A stretch of 10,135 bases of DNA from an uncultured Oscillospiraceae bacterium. Lineage in GTDB: Bacteria; Bacillota; Clostridia; Oscillospirales; Acutalibacteraceae. Both the position numbers and the translations under genes were made by a program. Of the stretch, positions 1-5,904 are shown piece after piece (position 1 is the stretch's first letter; the number at the start of each line of letters is the position of its first letter). The notes under the pieces are model-generated. The model saw only the letters and a list, made by a program, of their open reading frames with translations, searched no databases and had not been told where the DNA came from. The stretch is taken from NCBI GenBank assembly GCA_900552225.1, contig URYX01000051.1:1-10135 (forward strand), read 5' to 3'.

Positions 1-2
1 TG

Positions 3-128
3 AGAAAATTTTCTAGCGAGCAGACATTGACTTCCGCCATCGAAGAATATATCCATTTTTATAATACCAAGCGGTACCAGAAGCGCCTTCGCTGCATGAC
101 ACCTATGGAGTTTCACGCTGCTGCATAA
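3..128 (+). CDS. IS3-family transposase OrfB, C-terminal fragment
   Basis: The open frame enters from the left edge and stops at TAA 126-128, giving about 41 residues. The segment IEEYIHFYNTKRYQKRL followed by MTPMEF is the characteristic tail of IS3-family OrfB (rve integrase core): a helix with YI.FYN..R.Q, then TP.EF. The catalytic DDE residues lie upstream of this part, so nothing can be said about whether the full enzyme is intact. OrfB is normally made by -1 frameshifting from OrfA and joins the IS ends to target DNA. No start codon is visible because the gene is cut by the window edge. Confidence 0.8.
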   Translation, partial: RKFSSEQTLTSAIEEYIHFYNTKRYQKRLRCMTPMEFHAAA

Positions 129-131
129 AAA

Positions 132-161
132 AGATGATCTCTGCCAATGCAGAGACCATCT
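132..161 (+). terminator. Hairpin just downstream of the transposase stop
   Basis: Thirteen-base arms (132-144 and 149-161) pair with a single A:C mismatch around a four-base loop. The T-rich stretches follow only after about ten bases, so this is either a weak terminator for the transposase or a structural element of the IS end. Confidence 0.4.
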
Positions 162-232
162 CCAACAAAACATTTTTTATTTTTTCACTGTCTACTTGAC
201 AGGGGGCACATTACCGCTCCGGCTGTTTTCCG

Positions 233-958
233 TTATCCTTTTTGTCCTTCCGCCCCACACGGCGGTTCTTCGTCCGTCCGGGTGATCTCCGTCACATACA
301 GCGTCTCTCCCGCCACCCGAAAATGCACGTGGCATCCCGCAAACACAAACCCGTATACCCGCTCGGGATCCTCCTGGTAGGCCGGGCGGGGGTCCTGCGC
401 CAGCACGGCGTGCAGCGCCGCTCTCCGCTCCTCCGGCACAACCCTCTCCCATTCCTCCGGGCAACGCACACGCAGCCTCTCTCCGAGTGCCTCCGCGGCA
501 AATCCGCCGGAGGCCTCCGGATGAGCATCCGTATACGCCAGATAGGGCTTGATATCATACAGCGGCGTCCCGTCCAGCAAATCGGCCCCGGACACCCACA
601 GCACGGGCCCGTTCGGCGTCTCCCACTCGACCGCATCGAGCCGCACCGACGAAAGCCCGATGGCATTCGGGCGGAACGGCGAACGCGTGGCAAACACCCC
701 CATACGGGTATTGCCTCCGAGCCGCGGCGGACGCACCGTCGGTGACCAGGTGTCACGCAGGCTCTCCGAGAACTGCCACAGCAGCCAGATATGGGAGAAT
801 CCGTCGATTCCCCGCAGGGCCTCCGGCTGCCGGTAGGCGGGCTCCATCACGATACGGGCCCGGGTCGGAGCCAGTCCGCTCTGCCGCGGCAGCCCGAATT
901 TCTGGGGAAATTCGGTGTGAATGTGTGCAATCACCCGCAGTGTCGGCACCGTTTCCAT
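233..958 (-). CDS. trmO: tRNA (t6A37) N6-methyltransferase TrmO (TsaA/UPF0066 family)
   Basis: This 241-residue protein matches TrmO, which uses S-adenosylmethionine to methylate N6-threonylcarbamoyladenosine at position 37 of certain tRNAs. The N-terminal half is the UPF0066 beta-barrel domain. Visible motifs are FGLPRQSGL (residues 21-29), GFSHIWLLWQF (53-63) and RPPRLGGNTRMGVFATRSPF (76-95) continuing into RPNAIGLS; these are the family's conserved SAM-site segments. DLLDGTPLYDIKPYL follows. The C-terminal part, about residues 160-241 and ending with YGFVFAGCHVHFRV, corresponds to the small second domain. ATG at 958 is supported by GGAGG at 967-971 (8-base spacing). The gene lies 54 bases behind the SpoIID-like gene on the same strand, so they may be cotranscribed. 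No terminator is evident before the IS end at about 210. Confidence 0.93.
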   Translation of the reverse strand: METVPTLRVIAHIHTEFPQKFGLPRQSGLAPTRARIVMEPAYRQPEALRGIDGFSHIWLLWQFSESLRDTWSPTVRPPRLGGNTRMGVFATRSPFRPNAIGLSSVRLDAVEWETPNGPVLWVSGADLLDGTPLYDIKPYLAYTDAHPEASGGFAAEALGERLRVRCPEEWERVVPEERRAALHAVLAQDPRPAYQEDPERVYGFVFAGCHVHFRVAGETLYVTEITRTDEEPPCGAEGQKG

Positions 959-1012
959 CCCTGATTCCTCCGTATCCCGGGCTCCGGCCGATCCGTCAGC
1001 CGTCGCACTCCG

Positions 1013-2482
1013 TCACCAGTTCGGCAGACAGAGCTGATAGGCGCTGCCCTCGGTAATCGAGAAATAGTGAGCCACGATCTGGTCATAGGTCCAGCCGTAC
1101 TCGTTGGCAAAAATAACGGCTCCCAGCTGGCTGAGGCCGACCCCGTGGCCGTTGCCCACCACCTGCAGCGTCAGCACGTCTCCCTCCTGCTCGATCACGG
1201 AAATAGCGTGCGAGCGAAGGCCGAGCGCCGAGCGGAGGGTTGTCCCCTTGACGTAGACCTTGTCCCCATAATTGTCATAGTAATACAGATTGCTCCGGTA
1301 CATATACCCGCCGTCCCACTCGGTGGTATACAGCGAGAAGGCATCGTCTCGGGTGTCGTAATAGACGGTGCAGCCGAGTGAGTACGAAACCTCCGACACA
1401 ATTTCCGACATCGTGTAGGTGTACGTGCGCGTATAGGCATTGGACTGGCCGGTATAATAGGACACCAGCGCATCCGTCTCCGGACTGTAGACCGCCTGTG
1501 CATACGGCAGATTGGCCGTATACACCTTGTGGCAGGAGCTGGAGCTTCCCGCCACGCTGGCACTGTAGAAGCCGTAGCAGAGCTTTTGGAAATCGCTTCC
1601 GGCCGAGGGAATCATCACCTTCTGACCGAGCACCTCCCCGACCGCCTGATAAATCCGGTAGTCGTTCGGGTTATTCAGATCCACCTTGCTCTGCACCTGT
1701 ACGCTGAAGCTGTAGCTTCCGTTTTTGCCGTAGCACTGGCGGGCAATATGCGTATAGGACACCACCGCCTGCGCCTTCCAGGCCTCCGTGGAGGTCAGGG
1801 CCATGCGGGAGGCGCCCAGCTCGCATTTGACCACGGCGGTCAGGCCGAGCTGCAGCTCCTCACGGTCGCGTCCGTCATAGGTCACCGTACCGCTGCCGTC
1901 GCGGGCCACCGCCGTAATGCGGATATGATCCGTATACACCGATTCCGCCACCGGACTCTGCTGCAGCGTCACGGAGGGGGGGGCCGACACAGCCGGAGGT
2001 GTCTGCGGCACCTGCGCCGTCGGACGCGTGGTCGGCTCGGTGGTCGCCTCCGTGGTCGGGGCAGCGGTCGATTCCGTGGTTGTCGTGGTCTCCCCGGTTG
2101 TCTCGGACGAGGTCGGGAAGGTGTAGTCGTCCGGAGAGGACGGCTCCGGGTCATCATACTCCTGCGACGGCTCAATATACGGGTTGTTGCTCTCATCGGT
2201 CTGCGGGGTTTCGTTTTCGAGAATCCTCTGCCACAGCAGCCTGGCATCCACTTCATTGACGATCCCATTATTGTTGAGGTCGGCACATTTCAGCTGCGTG
2301 TCAGTCAGAGGATAGCCGCTTTCGAGATAGCGCCACAGGATGCGTGCATCCGCGCTGTCTACCACGCCATCTCCGTTCAAGTCGCCCCTTTGCGGCTCCG
2401 TCGTCCACGCACCGAGAATACCGATACACAGCGTGGCGAGGCAAGACACCGCAATCGCGACGACTCCCTTCTGATAAGACAT
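1013..2482 (-). CDS. Secreted dockerin-containing SpoIID/LytB-domain protein
   Basis: The 489-residue product has four parts. Residues 1-28 form a signal peptide or membrane anchor (hydrophobic 7-25). Residues 33-89 form a type I dockerin with two calcium-binding repeats: D34-N36-D38-D45 and D68-N70-N72-D79. Residues 90-180 are a Ser/Thr/Pro/Glu-rich linker. Residues 181-489 are a SpoIID domain. SpoIID proteins are lytic transglycosylases that cleave peptidoglycan glycan strands lacking stem peptides; LytB relatives enhance amidases. KCELGAS followed by EAWKAQAVVSYT places the expected catalytic glutamate at E221. The C-terminal signature GHGVGLSQLGA (445-455) and the final YDQIVAHYF are also present. 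ATG at 2482 has AGGAGG at 2493-2498. No spoIIP or other engulfment gene is nearby and the promoter looks sigma-A-like, so a role outside sporulation is plausible (inference). The dockerin suggests attachment to a cell-surface or cellulosome-type cohesin. Confidence 0.88.
   Translation of the reverse strand: MSYQKGVVAIAVSCLATLCIGILGAWTTEPQRGDLNGDGVVDSADARILWRYLESGYPLTDTQLKCADLNNNGIVNEVDARLLWQRILENETPQTDESNNPYIEPSQEYDDPEPSSPDDYTFPTSSETTGETTTTTESTAAPTTEATTEPTTRPTAQVPQTPPAVSAPPSVTLQQSPVAESVYTDHIRITAVARDGSGTVTYDGRDREELQLGLTAVVKCELGASRMALTSTEAWKAQAVVSYTHIARQCYGKNGSYSFSVQVQSKVDLNNPNDYRIYQAVGEVLGQKVMIPSAGSDFQKLCYGFYSASVAGSSSSCHKVYTANLPYAQAVYSPETDALVSYYTGQSNAYTRTYTYTMSEIVSEVSYSLGCTVYYDTRDDAFSLYTTEWDGGYMYRSNLYYYDNYGDKVYVKGTTLRSALGLRSHAISVIEQEGDVLTLQVVGNGHGVGLSQLGAVIFANEYGWTYDQIVAHYFSITEGSAYQLCLPNW
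2012..2113 (-). repeat. Low-complexity tract encoding the Thr/Pro/Glu linker
   Basis: This part of the SpoIID-like gene consists of imperfect repeats of short units reading ACC/ACG, GAG and CCG on the coding strand. It encodes residues about 124-157, with runs of T, E and P. Such linkers commonly separate dockerins from catalytic modules and may be glycosylated. Confidence 0.75.
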
Positions 2483-2560
2483 ACTGTCTGTTCCTCCTAT
2501 ATTTTACTGTCTCTCCGCATGGACGGCAGACACCGTTTGCGGACTCTGCTGCGGCAGCCT

Positions 2561-2584
2561 GCAGAGACTCGTCAGCCTCTCTGC
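2561..2584 (-). other. Hairpin in the leader of the SpoIID-like gene
   Basis: Seven-base perfect arms (GCAGAGA and TCTCTGC) enclose a ten-base loop. It would lie near the 5' end of the transcript started from the promoter at 2602-2630, roughly 80 bases before the start codon. It has no U-tract, so a stability or regulatory role is possible but unproven. Confidence 0.35.
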
Positions 2585-2601
2585 CCTGCAACATTCTTTA
2601 T

Positions 2602-2630
2602 ACTATACCACTCTTTACCGGAAAATGCAA
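2602..2630 (-). promoter_or_regulatory. Sigma-A-type promoter for the dockerin-SpoIID gene and trmO
   Basis: On the minus strand TTGCAT (2625-2630) and TATAGT (2602-2607) are separated by exactly 17 bases. Just upstream of the -35 box the sequence is A/T-rich, resembling an UP element. Transcription would start near 2595, giving a leader of about 110 bases before ATG 2482. Confidence 0.7.
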
Positions 2631-2673
2631 GCTTTTGAAATTTTTGGTAAGAAAATGTTCCTTGTTTTGCTGC

Positions 2674-2692
2674 TTTTGGACATTTTTGGACA
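2674..2692 (-). repeat. Two phased 9-bp direct repeats upstream of the SpoIID promoter
   Basis: TGTCCAAAA (minus strand) occurs twice, at 2684-2692 and 2674-2682, with a start-to-start distance of 10 bp. The copies therefore face the same side of the helix, about 80-95 bases upstream of the predicted transcription start. This arrangement fits an activator site, but no specific regulator is recognised. Confidence 0.4.
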
Positions 2693-2763
2693 CTTTTTTC
2701 CACGGCTTCAGAGTGCTTTCCGGGCCATACCGGACAGGTTTTCCGCTACAAAGCCCGCATACA

Positions 2764-2800
2764 AAATCGGGACCGCCGGCTCATCCGACGGTCCCGATTT
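2764..2800 (-). terminator. Strong hairpin, probable terminator of the block-two genes
   Basis: Twelve-base perfect arms, AAATCGGGACCG (2764-2775) and its complement (2789-2800), enclose a smaller CGG/CCG stem. On the minus strand the stem ends in a UUUU-containing tail, suiting termination of transcripts from the two envelope genes before the SpoIID promoter. It lies about 210 bases past the stop at 3010, so the transcript would have a long 3' tail. Confidence 0.6.
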
Positions 2801-2823
2801 CTTGGCTCCGTTTTCCATACTAT

Positions 2824-2847
2824 CCGCATAAACAGCCGCATAAACAG
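2824..2847. repeat. Perfect tandem duplication of a 12-mer
   Basis: CCGCATAAACAG occurs twice with no gap (2824-2835 and 2836-2847). It is non-coding and lies between the terminator-like hairpin and the end of the membrane-protein gene. It most simply reflects a small slippage duplication. Confidence 0.85.
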
Positions 2848-2922
2848 GGCGCTCCGGGCCCGTCATTTCCGGAGCATACACTTCTCCCCGGCAGCCACAG
2901 AAGCCGTCTCACCGTCACATAA

Positions 2923-2943
2923 CTGCGCCCTTCCGGGGCGCAG
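2923..2943 (-). terminator. GC-rich hairpin downstream of the membrane-protein gene
   Basis: CTGCGCCC and GGGCGCAG pair perfectly around a five-base loop, about 65 bases past the stop codon at 3010. There is almost no U-tract on the minus strand, so it may act as an RNA 3'-end stabiliser or a weak terminator. Confidence 0.35.
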
Positions 2944-3009
2944 CGCGGGTGCCGCCGCCCGGCGTATCCTGCCTCTCCGGCGCACCTCCGCCCCTGCCGT
3001 CTCCCGCCG

Positions 3010-3540
3010 TCATCCCTTGTGCGCACTCGGTCCGTTCCCCGCGGAGATCCGCCGCTTTGCCCCGATCCTGTCCCAAATCCGGTCCACGCACCAAAATATC
3101 AGACACAGAAAAACGGCCGTCAGCAGGCACCCTCCAAACCACCGATAATACAGGATACCCGCGTAAAACGGGGCACTTTCTCGCATCATCCCGATGGCCG
3201 GACTATAGCAGATTCCCGTCGTTCCCAGGATAACCGCCGTATAAAACACGGCCTCCGTACAGCGCCATCCGTATCTCTGCCGTATCCGGCGTTTGGCTAT
3301 GTAAAGCCCGAGGAAACAGACCAGCCCGACAGCGAACGGCAGCCATATCGGCCGGACAAAGGTGTGGAATACGGCCGTCCAAAACGACGAGTCACCGATC
3401 ATAAGCCGGAAATATTGCCCTCCTCCCATAAAGCGCGGAGCACCTCCCTGTTCCTCCGGCAGCAAGAAGGACAGAGCGATAGCCGCCATAATACACAGGG
3501 CCGGGACCACAAAACACAGGAGCTGTTTGGAGCGTTTCAT
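3010..3540 (-). CDS. Hypothetical membrane protein, about four transmembrane helices
   Basis: I do not recognise this 176-residue protein. Hydrophobic segments lie at about residues 7-27, 61-82, 97-117 and 134-152, with basic clusters after the second (KRRIRQR, 83-89) and at the C-terminus (RIGAKRR). These charges would place both in the cytoplasm under the positive-inside rule. ATG at 3540 is preferred over the in-frame ATG at 3561, because AGAGGGG lies 6-7 bases before it and nothing comparable precedes 3561. The gene follows the probable lipoprotein gene by 71 bases on the same strand, with no clear promoter between, so they may form an operon. A GC-rich inverted repeat (3580-3586 with 3596-3602) lies in that gap. 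No catalytic motif is visible. Confidence 0.75.
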   Translation of the reverse strand: MKRSKQLLCFVVPALCIMAAIALSFLLPEEQGGAPRFMGGGQYFRLMIGDSSFWTAVFHTFVRPIWLPFAVGLVCFLGLYIAKRRIRQRYGWRCTEAVFYTAVILGTTGICYSPAIGMMRESAPFYAGILYYRWFGGCLLTAVFLCLIFWCVDRIWDRIGAKRRISAGNGPSAHKG

Positions 3541-3611
3541 ATATATCCCCTCTTTTCTCATACGGCAGACATGCCCCGTCCCGCGCGGTCACACGGCGCG
3601 GGGCGACCGTC

Positions 3612-4268
3612 TTACAGATGGAACCGATAGTGCATTTCAAGAGCCGGGACTTCCCATTCATAGGGGTGCTCGTTCCCGTCTTCATCGCGCCGTGTTCCCT
3701 TAAACACATAGACCGGCTGATAAAGGGCCGACGTATGGCTTCTGTTCAGGCAGATTTCGACATCGGTAAAGATTACCGGCGTATCGGGTGCGTAGGAGCA
3801 CGGCCTTTTGCCTTCTTCCTCACGGAGCCCGGGCGAATGACAGGTTCCCCCGACCCACCTGGGCTTCAGCTTCTCCACCTCCTCAAGCGACAGGCCCGGC
3901 ATCGTTCGGTCTATTGCGTAGACAAAGCAATCGGGGTACAACCGTTCCTGAAACGGAATATTTCCCCGTTTGGTTTGTCTCATCTCTTGCCATACGGCAG
4001 TATGGCGGCGTTCTTCGACTTCCCAAACGAAAAAATCTTCTCGTTTCAGGTCGAAGATTTTCGGCCAACCGCACGGCTGAACGGCGCGGCACCCGACCGA
4101 GGCATGCTGGTGCATGGCGAGCGGAGGGTAACAATGCCGATCGCCGCGCGGTCTTGCCGAAAAAACGACGGTGCCCGAATCGCTTTGTCTGCGGATACGG
4201 TAAGAGGCGCACGACGCAGAAAGCAAAAGCGTTGGCACCCAGGGCCAACAGCGTTTTTCATAATTCAA
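3612..4268 (-). CDS. Hypothetical probable lipoprotein
   Basis: The frame encodes 218 residues from a TTG at 4268. The first 20 residues include a short hydrophobic stretch ending in LLLSASC, similar to a lipobox with cysteine 20, which suggests a surface lipoprotein. The C-terminal two thirds, from about KIFDLKREDFF onward, reads like a genuine protein, with LSLEEVEKLKPRW and a final segment YQPVYVFKGTRRDEDGNEHP. That ending is of the kind seen at the C-terminus of several secreted Firmicute proteins, but I cannot name a family. The start is weak: no ribosome binding site precedes TTG 4268, and the in-frame ATG alternative is far inside (residue 52). The N-terminal half has unusual composition, rich in Cys, His and Arg. 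It may be a diverged or transferred gene, or the start may be wrong. Followed by the membrane-protein gene. Confidence 0.6.
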   Translation of the reverse strand: MNYEKRCWPWVPTLLLSASCASYRIRRQSDSGTVVFSARPRGDRHCYPPLAMHQHASVGCRAVQPCGWPKIFDLKREDFFVWEVEERRHTAVWQEMRQTKRGNIPFQERLYPDCFVYAIDRTMPGLSLEEVEKLKPRWVGGTCHSPGLREEEGKRPCSYAPDTPVIFTDVEICLNRSHTSALYQPVYVFKGTRRDEDGNEHPYEWEVPALEMHYRFHL

Positions 4269-4305
4269 ATGGAAAGAATCAGAAATTCACGGTTTCTTTC
4301 TTGGC

Positions 4306-4311
4306 ATTATA
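4306..4311 (-). promoter_or_regulatory. Possible -10 element for the lipoprotein gene
   Basis: A perfect TATAAT reads on the minus strand about 38 bases before the TTG start. No recognisable -35 hexamer lies 16-18 bases upstream, so this is only a candidate. Confidence 0.3.
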
Positions 4312-4347
4312 TTGCTTTTGCGGCCTGCGGCCTTTTTTGACAGTCTG

Positions 4348-4387
4348 AGCTCCCGGGAGAAGGCTTATAGCCTTTCTCCCGGGAGCT
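4348..4387 (-). terminator. Large hairpin after the FAD/Rieske oxidoreductase gene
   Basis: Arms of 17 and 18 bases (4348-4364 and 4370-4387), built around AGCTCCCGGGAGAA, pair fully apart from one bulged base, around a TTATA loop. It begins nine bases past the oxidoreductase stop codon. The U-tract is poor on the minus strand and only UUU on the plus strand, so it may block 3' exonucleases as well as terminate. Confidence 0.6.
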
Positions 4388-4396
4388 TTGCTGTGT

Positions 4397-5740
4397 CTAT
4401 GCGTCTCCGCCGTCCGGCGGAACGCTTTTGCGGCGGGCGACGGCGGGCCCGTACAGCCGCTGCCCGTCCCGGGTATAGACCGACCCGTGACAGGGGCATT
4501 CCCAGACGCCGTCCTCCTCGCGAAAATGCATCCGGCAGCCGAGATGCGGGCAGCGGTGCTCGGGGCGGCTGAGCGCGCCCGCGGTCAGCGACAGGGCGGA
4601 GCGCCCCGCATCCCTCCAGAATTCCGCGGCACCGAGCCGCGTCAGATGCCGCACGGGGGAAAAGAGCGCCGCCTCCGGCGGCTCCTGCCCGCAGATCAGA
4701 TCGGCAATGAGCCGCGCCGCCGCCATGCTGCCGGTCAGGCCCCAGGTGTTGAAGCCCGTCGCAATATACCAGTCGGGGCGGGAGGGGGCAAACCGCCCGA
4801 TGAACGGCAGTCCGTCGTGGGTGATGCAGTCCTCCGTCCACCAGTCGGCGGCCACCTCCGCCGCGGGAAACAGGGCGTGCGCCTGCTCCCGCAGCGGCTC
4901 TCCGGAAAAGGCCGTGCCCGTGCGGCAGCCCTCGCCGCCGAGCAGCAGGAGCTCTCCCGCCTGCCGCAGGGAGAGCCCGGCCGGATCCGCGTCGTTGTAC
5001 AGGGCGGCAAGCGGCGGCAGACCGCACAGTGCCAGCACGCGGTGCCGCTCCTGATGCATCCGCAGGAAGTAAAAGCCCGGCACATTGACAAACGGGAAAT
5101 GGGTGGCGATGACGATGTGCCGCGCCGTAACACAGCCGCGGTCGGTGAAGATCATGTGGCCGTCCACGGCCTGCGCGGTGGTGTGCGTCCAGATCGGGAT
5201 TCCGGCGGCCGCGGCGGACAGAAAGCGCAGCGGATCCAGGACGGCCTGCTGCTCCAGACACAGCATCCCGCCGACGGGAAACGGCAGCTCGGAGGGCGGC
5301 GGTGCGGCCACGGGCAGTCCGACCGCCTCGGCGGCCGCTCGCTCCTCCGCTAAAGCGGCCCCGTCGCCGCGGGTGTAGAGGCAGTGCTTCCGCCGCTCCC
5401 AGCCGCAGTTGATGCCGCCGTGCTCTGCGGCCGATGCATAGTCCTCCACCGCGCGCAGCATGGCCGCAGCATAGAGGCGGGTGCGCTCCCGGCCGAGCAC
5501 GCGCAGCATCCGTGCATAGCGCAGCCCGTGCAGCGCCGTGACCTTGGCGGTCGTGCGGCAGGTGACTCCGCCGACCGGCTCCCCGGCCTCCATGACCGTG
5601 ACCCGGATTCCGCGCCGGCGCAGCGCCCACGCGGTCAGAAGCCCCGCCAGACCGCCGCCGATGACAACGGCCTCCTCGGTGGTGTCGCCCGCCAGAGGCC
5701 GCCCCTGCGGGAGAGCGGAGGTTTGCCAGACGGTATCCAC
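4397..5740 (-). CDS. FAD-dependent oxidoreductase with C-terminal Rieske [2Fe-2S] domain
   Basis: The 447-residue protein belongs to the DAO-type FAD oxidoreductases fused to a Rieske domain, like Bacillus YhfW. The dinucleotide-binding motif GGGLAG spans residues 28-33, followed by a strand ending in E (VTVMEAGEPVGG). A typical C-terminal FAD-contact region, HDGLPFIGRF then YIATGFNTWGLTGSMAAA, comes later. The Rieske motif is complete: CPHLGC begins at C397 and CPCHGS at C415, giving cluster ligands C397, H399, C415 and H418. The substrate is unknown; electrons presumably pass between FAD and the 2Fe-2S cluster. I chose GTG 5740, because AAGGGGG lies 7 bases upstream and the GGGLAG motif then sits near the N-terminus, as usual. 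The frame is open to 5824, but that extension overlaps the LexA box region. The gene is divergent from recA and stands alone. Confidence 0.88.
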   Translation of the reverse strand: MDTVWQTSALPQGRPLAGDTTEEAVVIGGGLAGLLTAWALRRRGIRVTVMEAGEPVGGVTCRTTAKVTALHGLRYARMLRVLGRERTRLYAAAMLRAVEDYASAAEHGGINCGWERRKHCLYTRGDGAALAEERAAAEAVGLPVAAPPPSELPFPVGGMLCLEQQAVLDPLRFLSAAAAGIPIWTHTTAQAVDGHMIFTDRGCVTARHIVIATHFPFVNVPGFYFLRMHQERHRVLALCGLPPLAALYNDADPAGLSLRQAGELLLLGGEGCRTGTAFSGEPLREQAHALFPAAEVAADWWTEDCITHDGLPFIGRFAPSRPDWYIATGFNTWGLTGSMAAARLIADLICGQEPPEAALFSPVRHLTRLGAAEFWRDAGRSALSLTAGALSRPEHRCPHLGCRMHFREEDGVWECPCHGSVYTRDGQRLYGPAVARRKSVPPDGGDA

Positions 5741-5798
5741 GAAAACGCCCCCTTTCTTCGGCGTTAGTATGGGAAAAACCGGCGCAAATATGCAGTCA

Positions 5799-5812
5799 TG
5801 AACAAATGTTCG
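5799..5812. promoter_or_regulatory. LexA (SOS) operator upstream of recA
   Basis: The sequence TGAACAAATGTTCG matches the Gram-positive LexA consensus CGAACATATGTTCG at 12 of 14 positions and keeps the symmetric GAAC-N4-GTTC core. It ends 18 bases before the -35 box of the recA promoter, and lies in the divergent region shared with the FAD/Rieske oxidoreductase gene. LexA bound here would be released on DNA damage. Confidence 0.85.
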
Positions 5813-5830
5813 ATTTTTTCGCAAAAACAG

Positions 5831-5859
5831 TTGATTTTCCGGAAAAAGTCGTTTATAAT
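5831..5859 (+). promoter_or_regulatory. Sigma-A-type promoter of recA
   Basis: TTGATT (5831-5836) and a perfect TATAAT (5854-5859) are 17 bases apart. Transcription would begin near 5866, leaving a leader of about 39 bases before ATG 5905. The LexA box lies just upstream. Confidence 0.88.
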
Positions 5860-5904
5860 GGAAGCATACTCCGAAGAATTTCGTAAGGATAAGGAAGTGC
5901 GAGG

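Larger units (their letters stand above)
1..210 (+). mobile_element. Right end of an IS3-family insertion sequence (partial)
   Basis: This is the downstream end of an IS3-family element whose left part lies outside the window. It holds the last codons of the OrfB transposase, a hairpin, an AT-rich spacer and a terminal-repeat-like segment around 186-210. Read on the minus strand that segment begins TGTGCCCCCTGTC, with the TG...CA terminus usual for this family. It also contains a small palindrome, CTGTC-tactt-GACAG, at 188-202. The exact outer boundary (208 or 210) cannot be fixed without the left end and its target duplication. The element ends only about 22 bases from the trmO stop codon. 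Confidence 0.75.
2483..3009. other. Intergenic region of 527 bases without a supported gene
   Basis: The part near the SpoIID gene is clearly AT-richer than its surroundings and holds its ribosome binding site, leader hairpin, promoter and phased repeats. The part near the membrane-protein gene is GC-rich. It holds the hairpin at 2764-2800, a tandem 12-mer at 2824-2847, an imperfectly known hairpin with 7-bp arms at 2851-2857 and 2869-2875, and another at 2923-2943. Short open frames here lack ribosome binding sites or recognisable composition. Confidence 0.6.

Noticed and set aside
1529..2638. A 369-codon plus-strand frame opposite the SpoIID-like gene
   Set aside because: It is rich in Arg, Gly and His, covers the sense gene's linker and promoter, and has no recognisable domain or ribosome binding site.
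2625..2831. A 68-codon plus-strand frame with a hydrophobic stretch
   Set aside because: It lies across the phased repeats and terminator hairpin and starts inside the -35 box of the minus-strand promoter. It has no convincing ribosome binding site.
4321..4338. Short plus-strand hairpin GGCC-tgc-GGCC followed by T6, resembling a terminator
   Set aside because: The stem is only four base pairs and no plus-strand gene ends there; it is better treated as chance in a GC-rich spacer.
4365..5630. Long minus- and plus-strand frames overlapping the FAD/Rieske gene
   Set aside because: They are Ala/Arg/Gly-rich out-of-frame translations; only the frame 5740-4397 has the FAD and Rieske motifs.
5741..5824. 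N-terminal extension of the FAD/Rieske protein to 5824
   Set aside because: GTG 5740 has a well-placed ribosome binding site. The extension would run through the LexA box and has no homology-like features.
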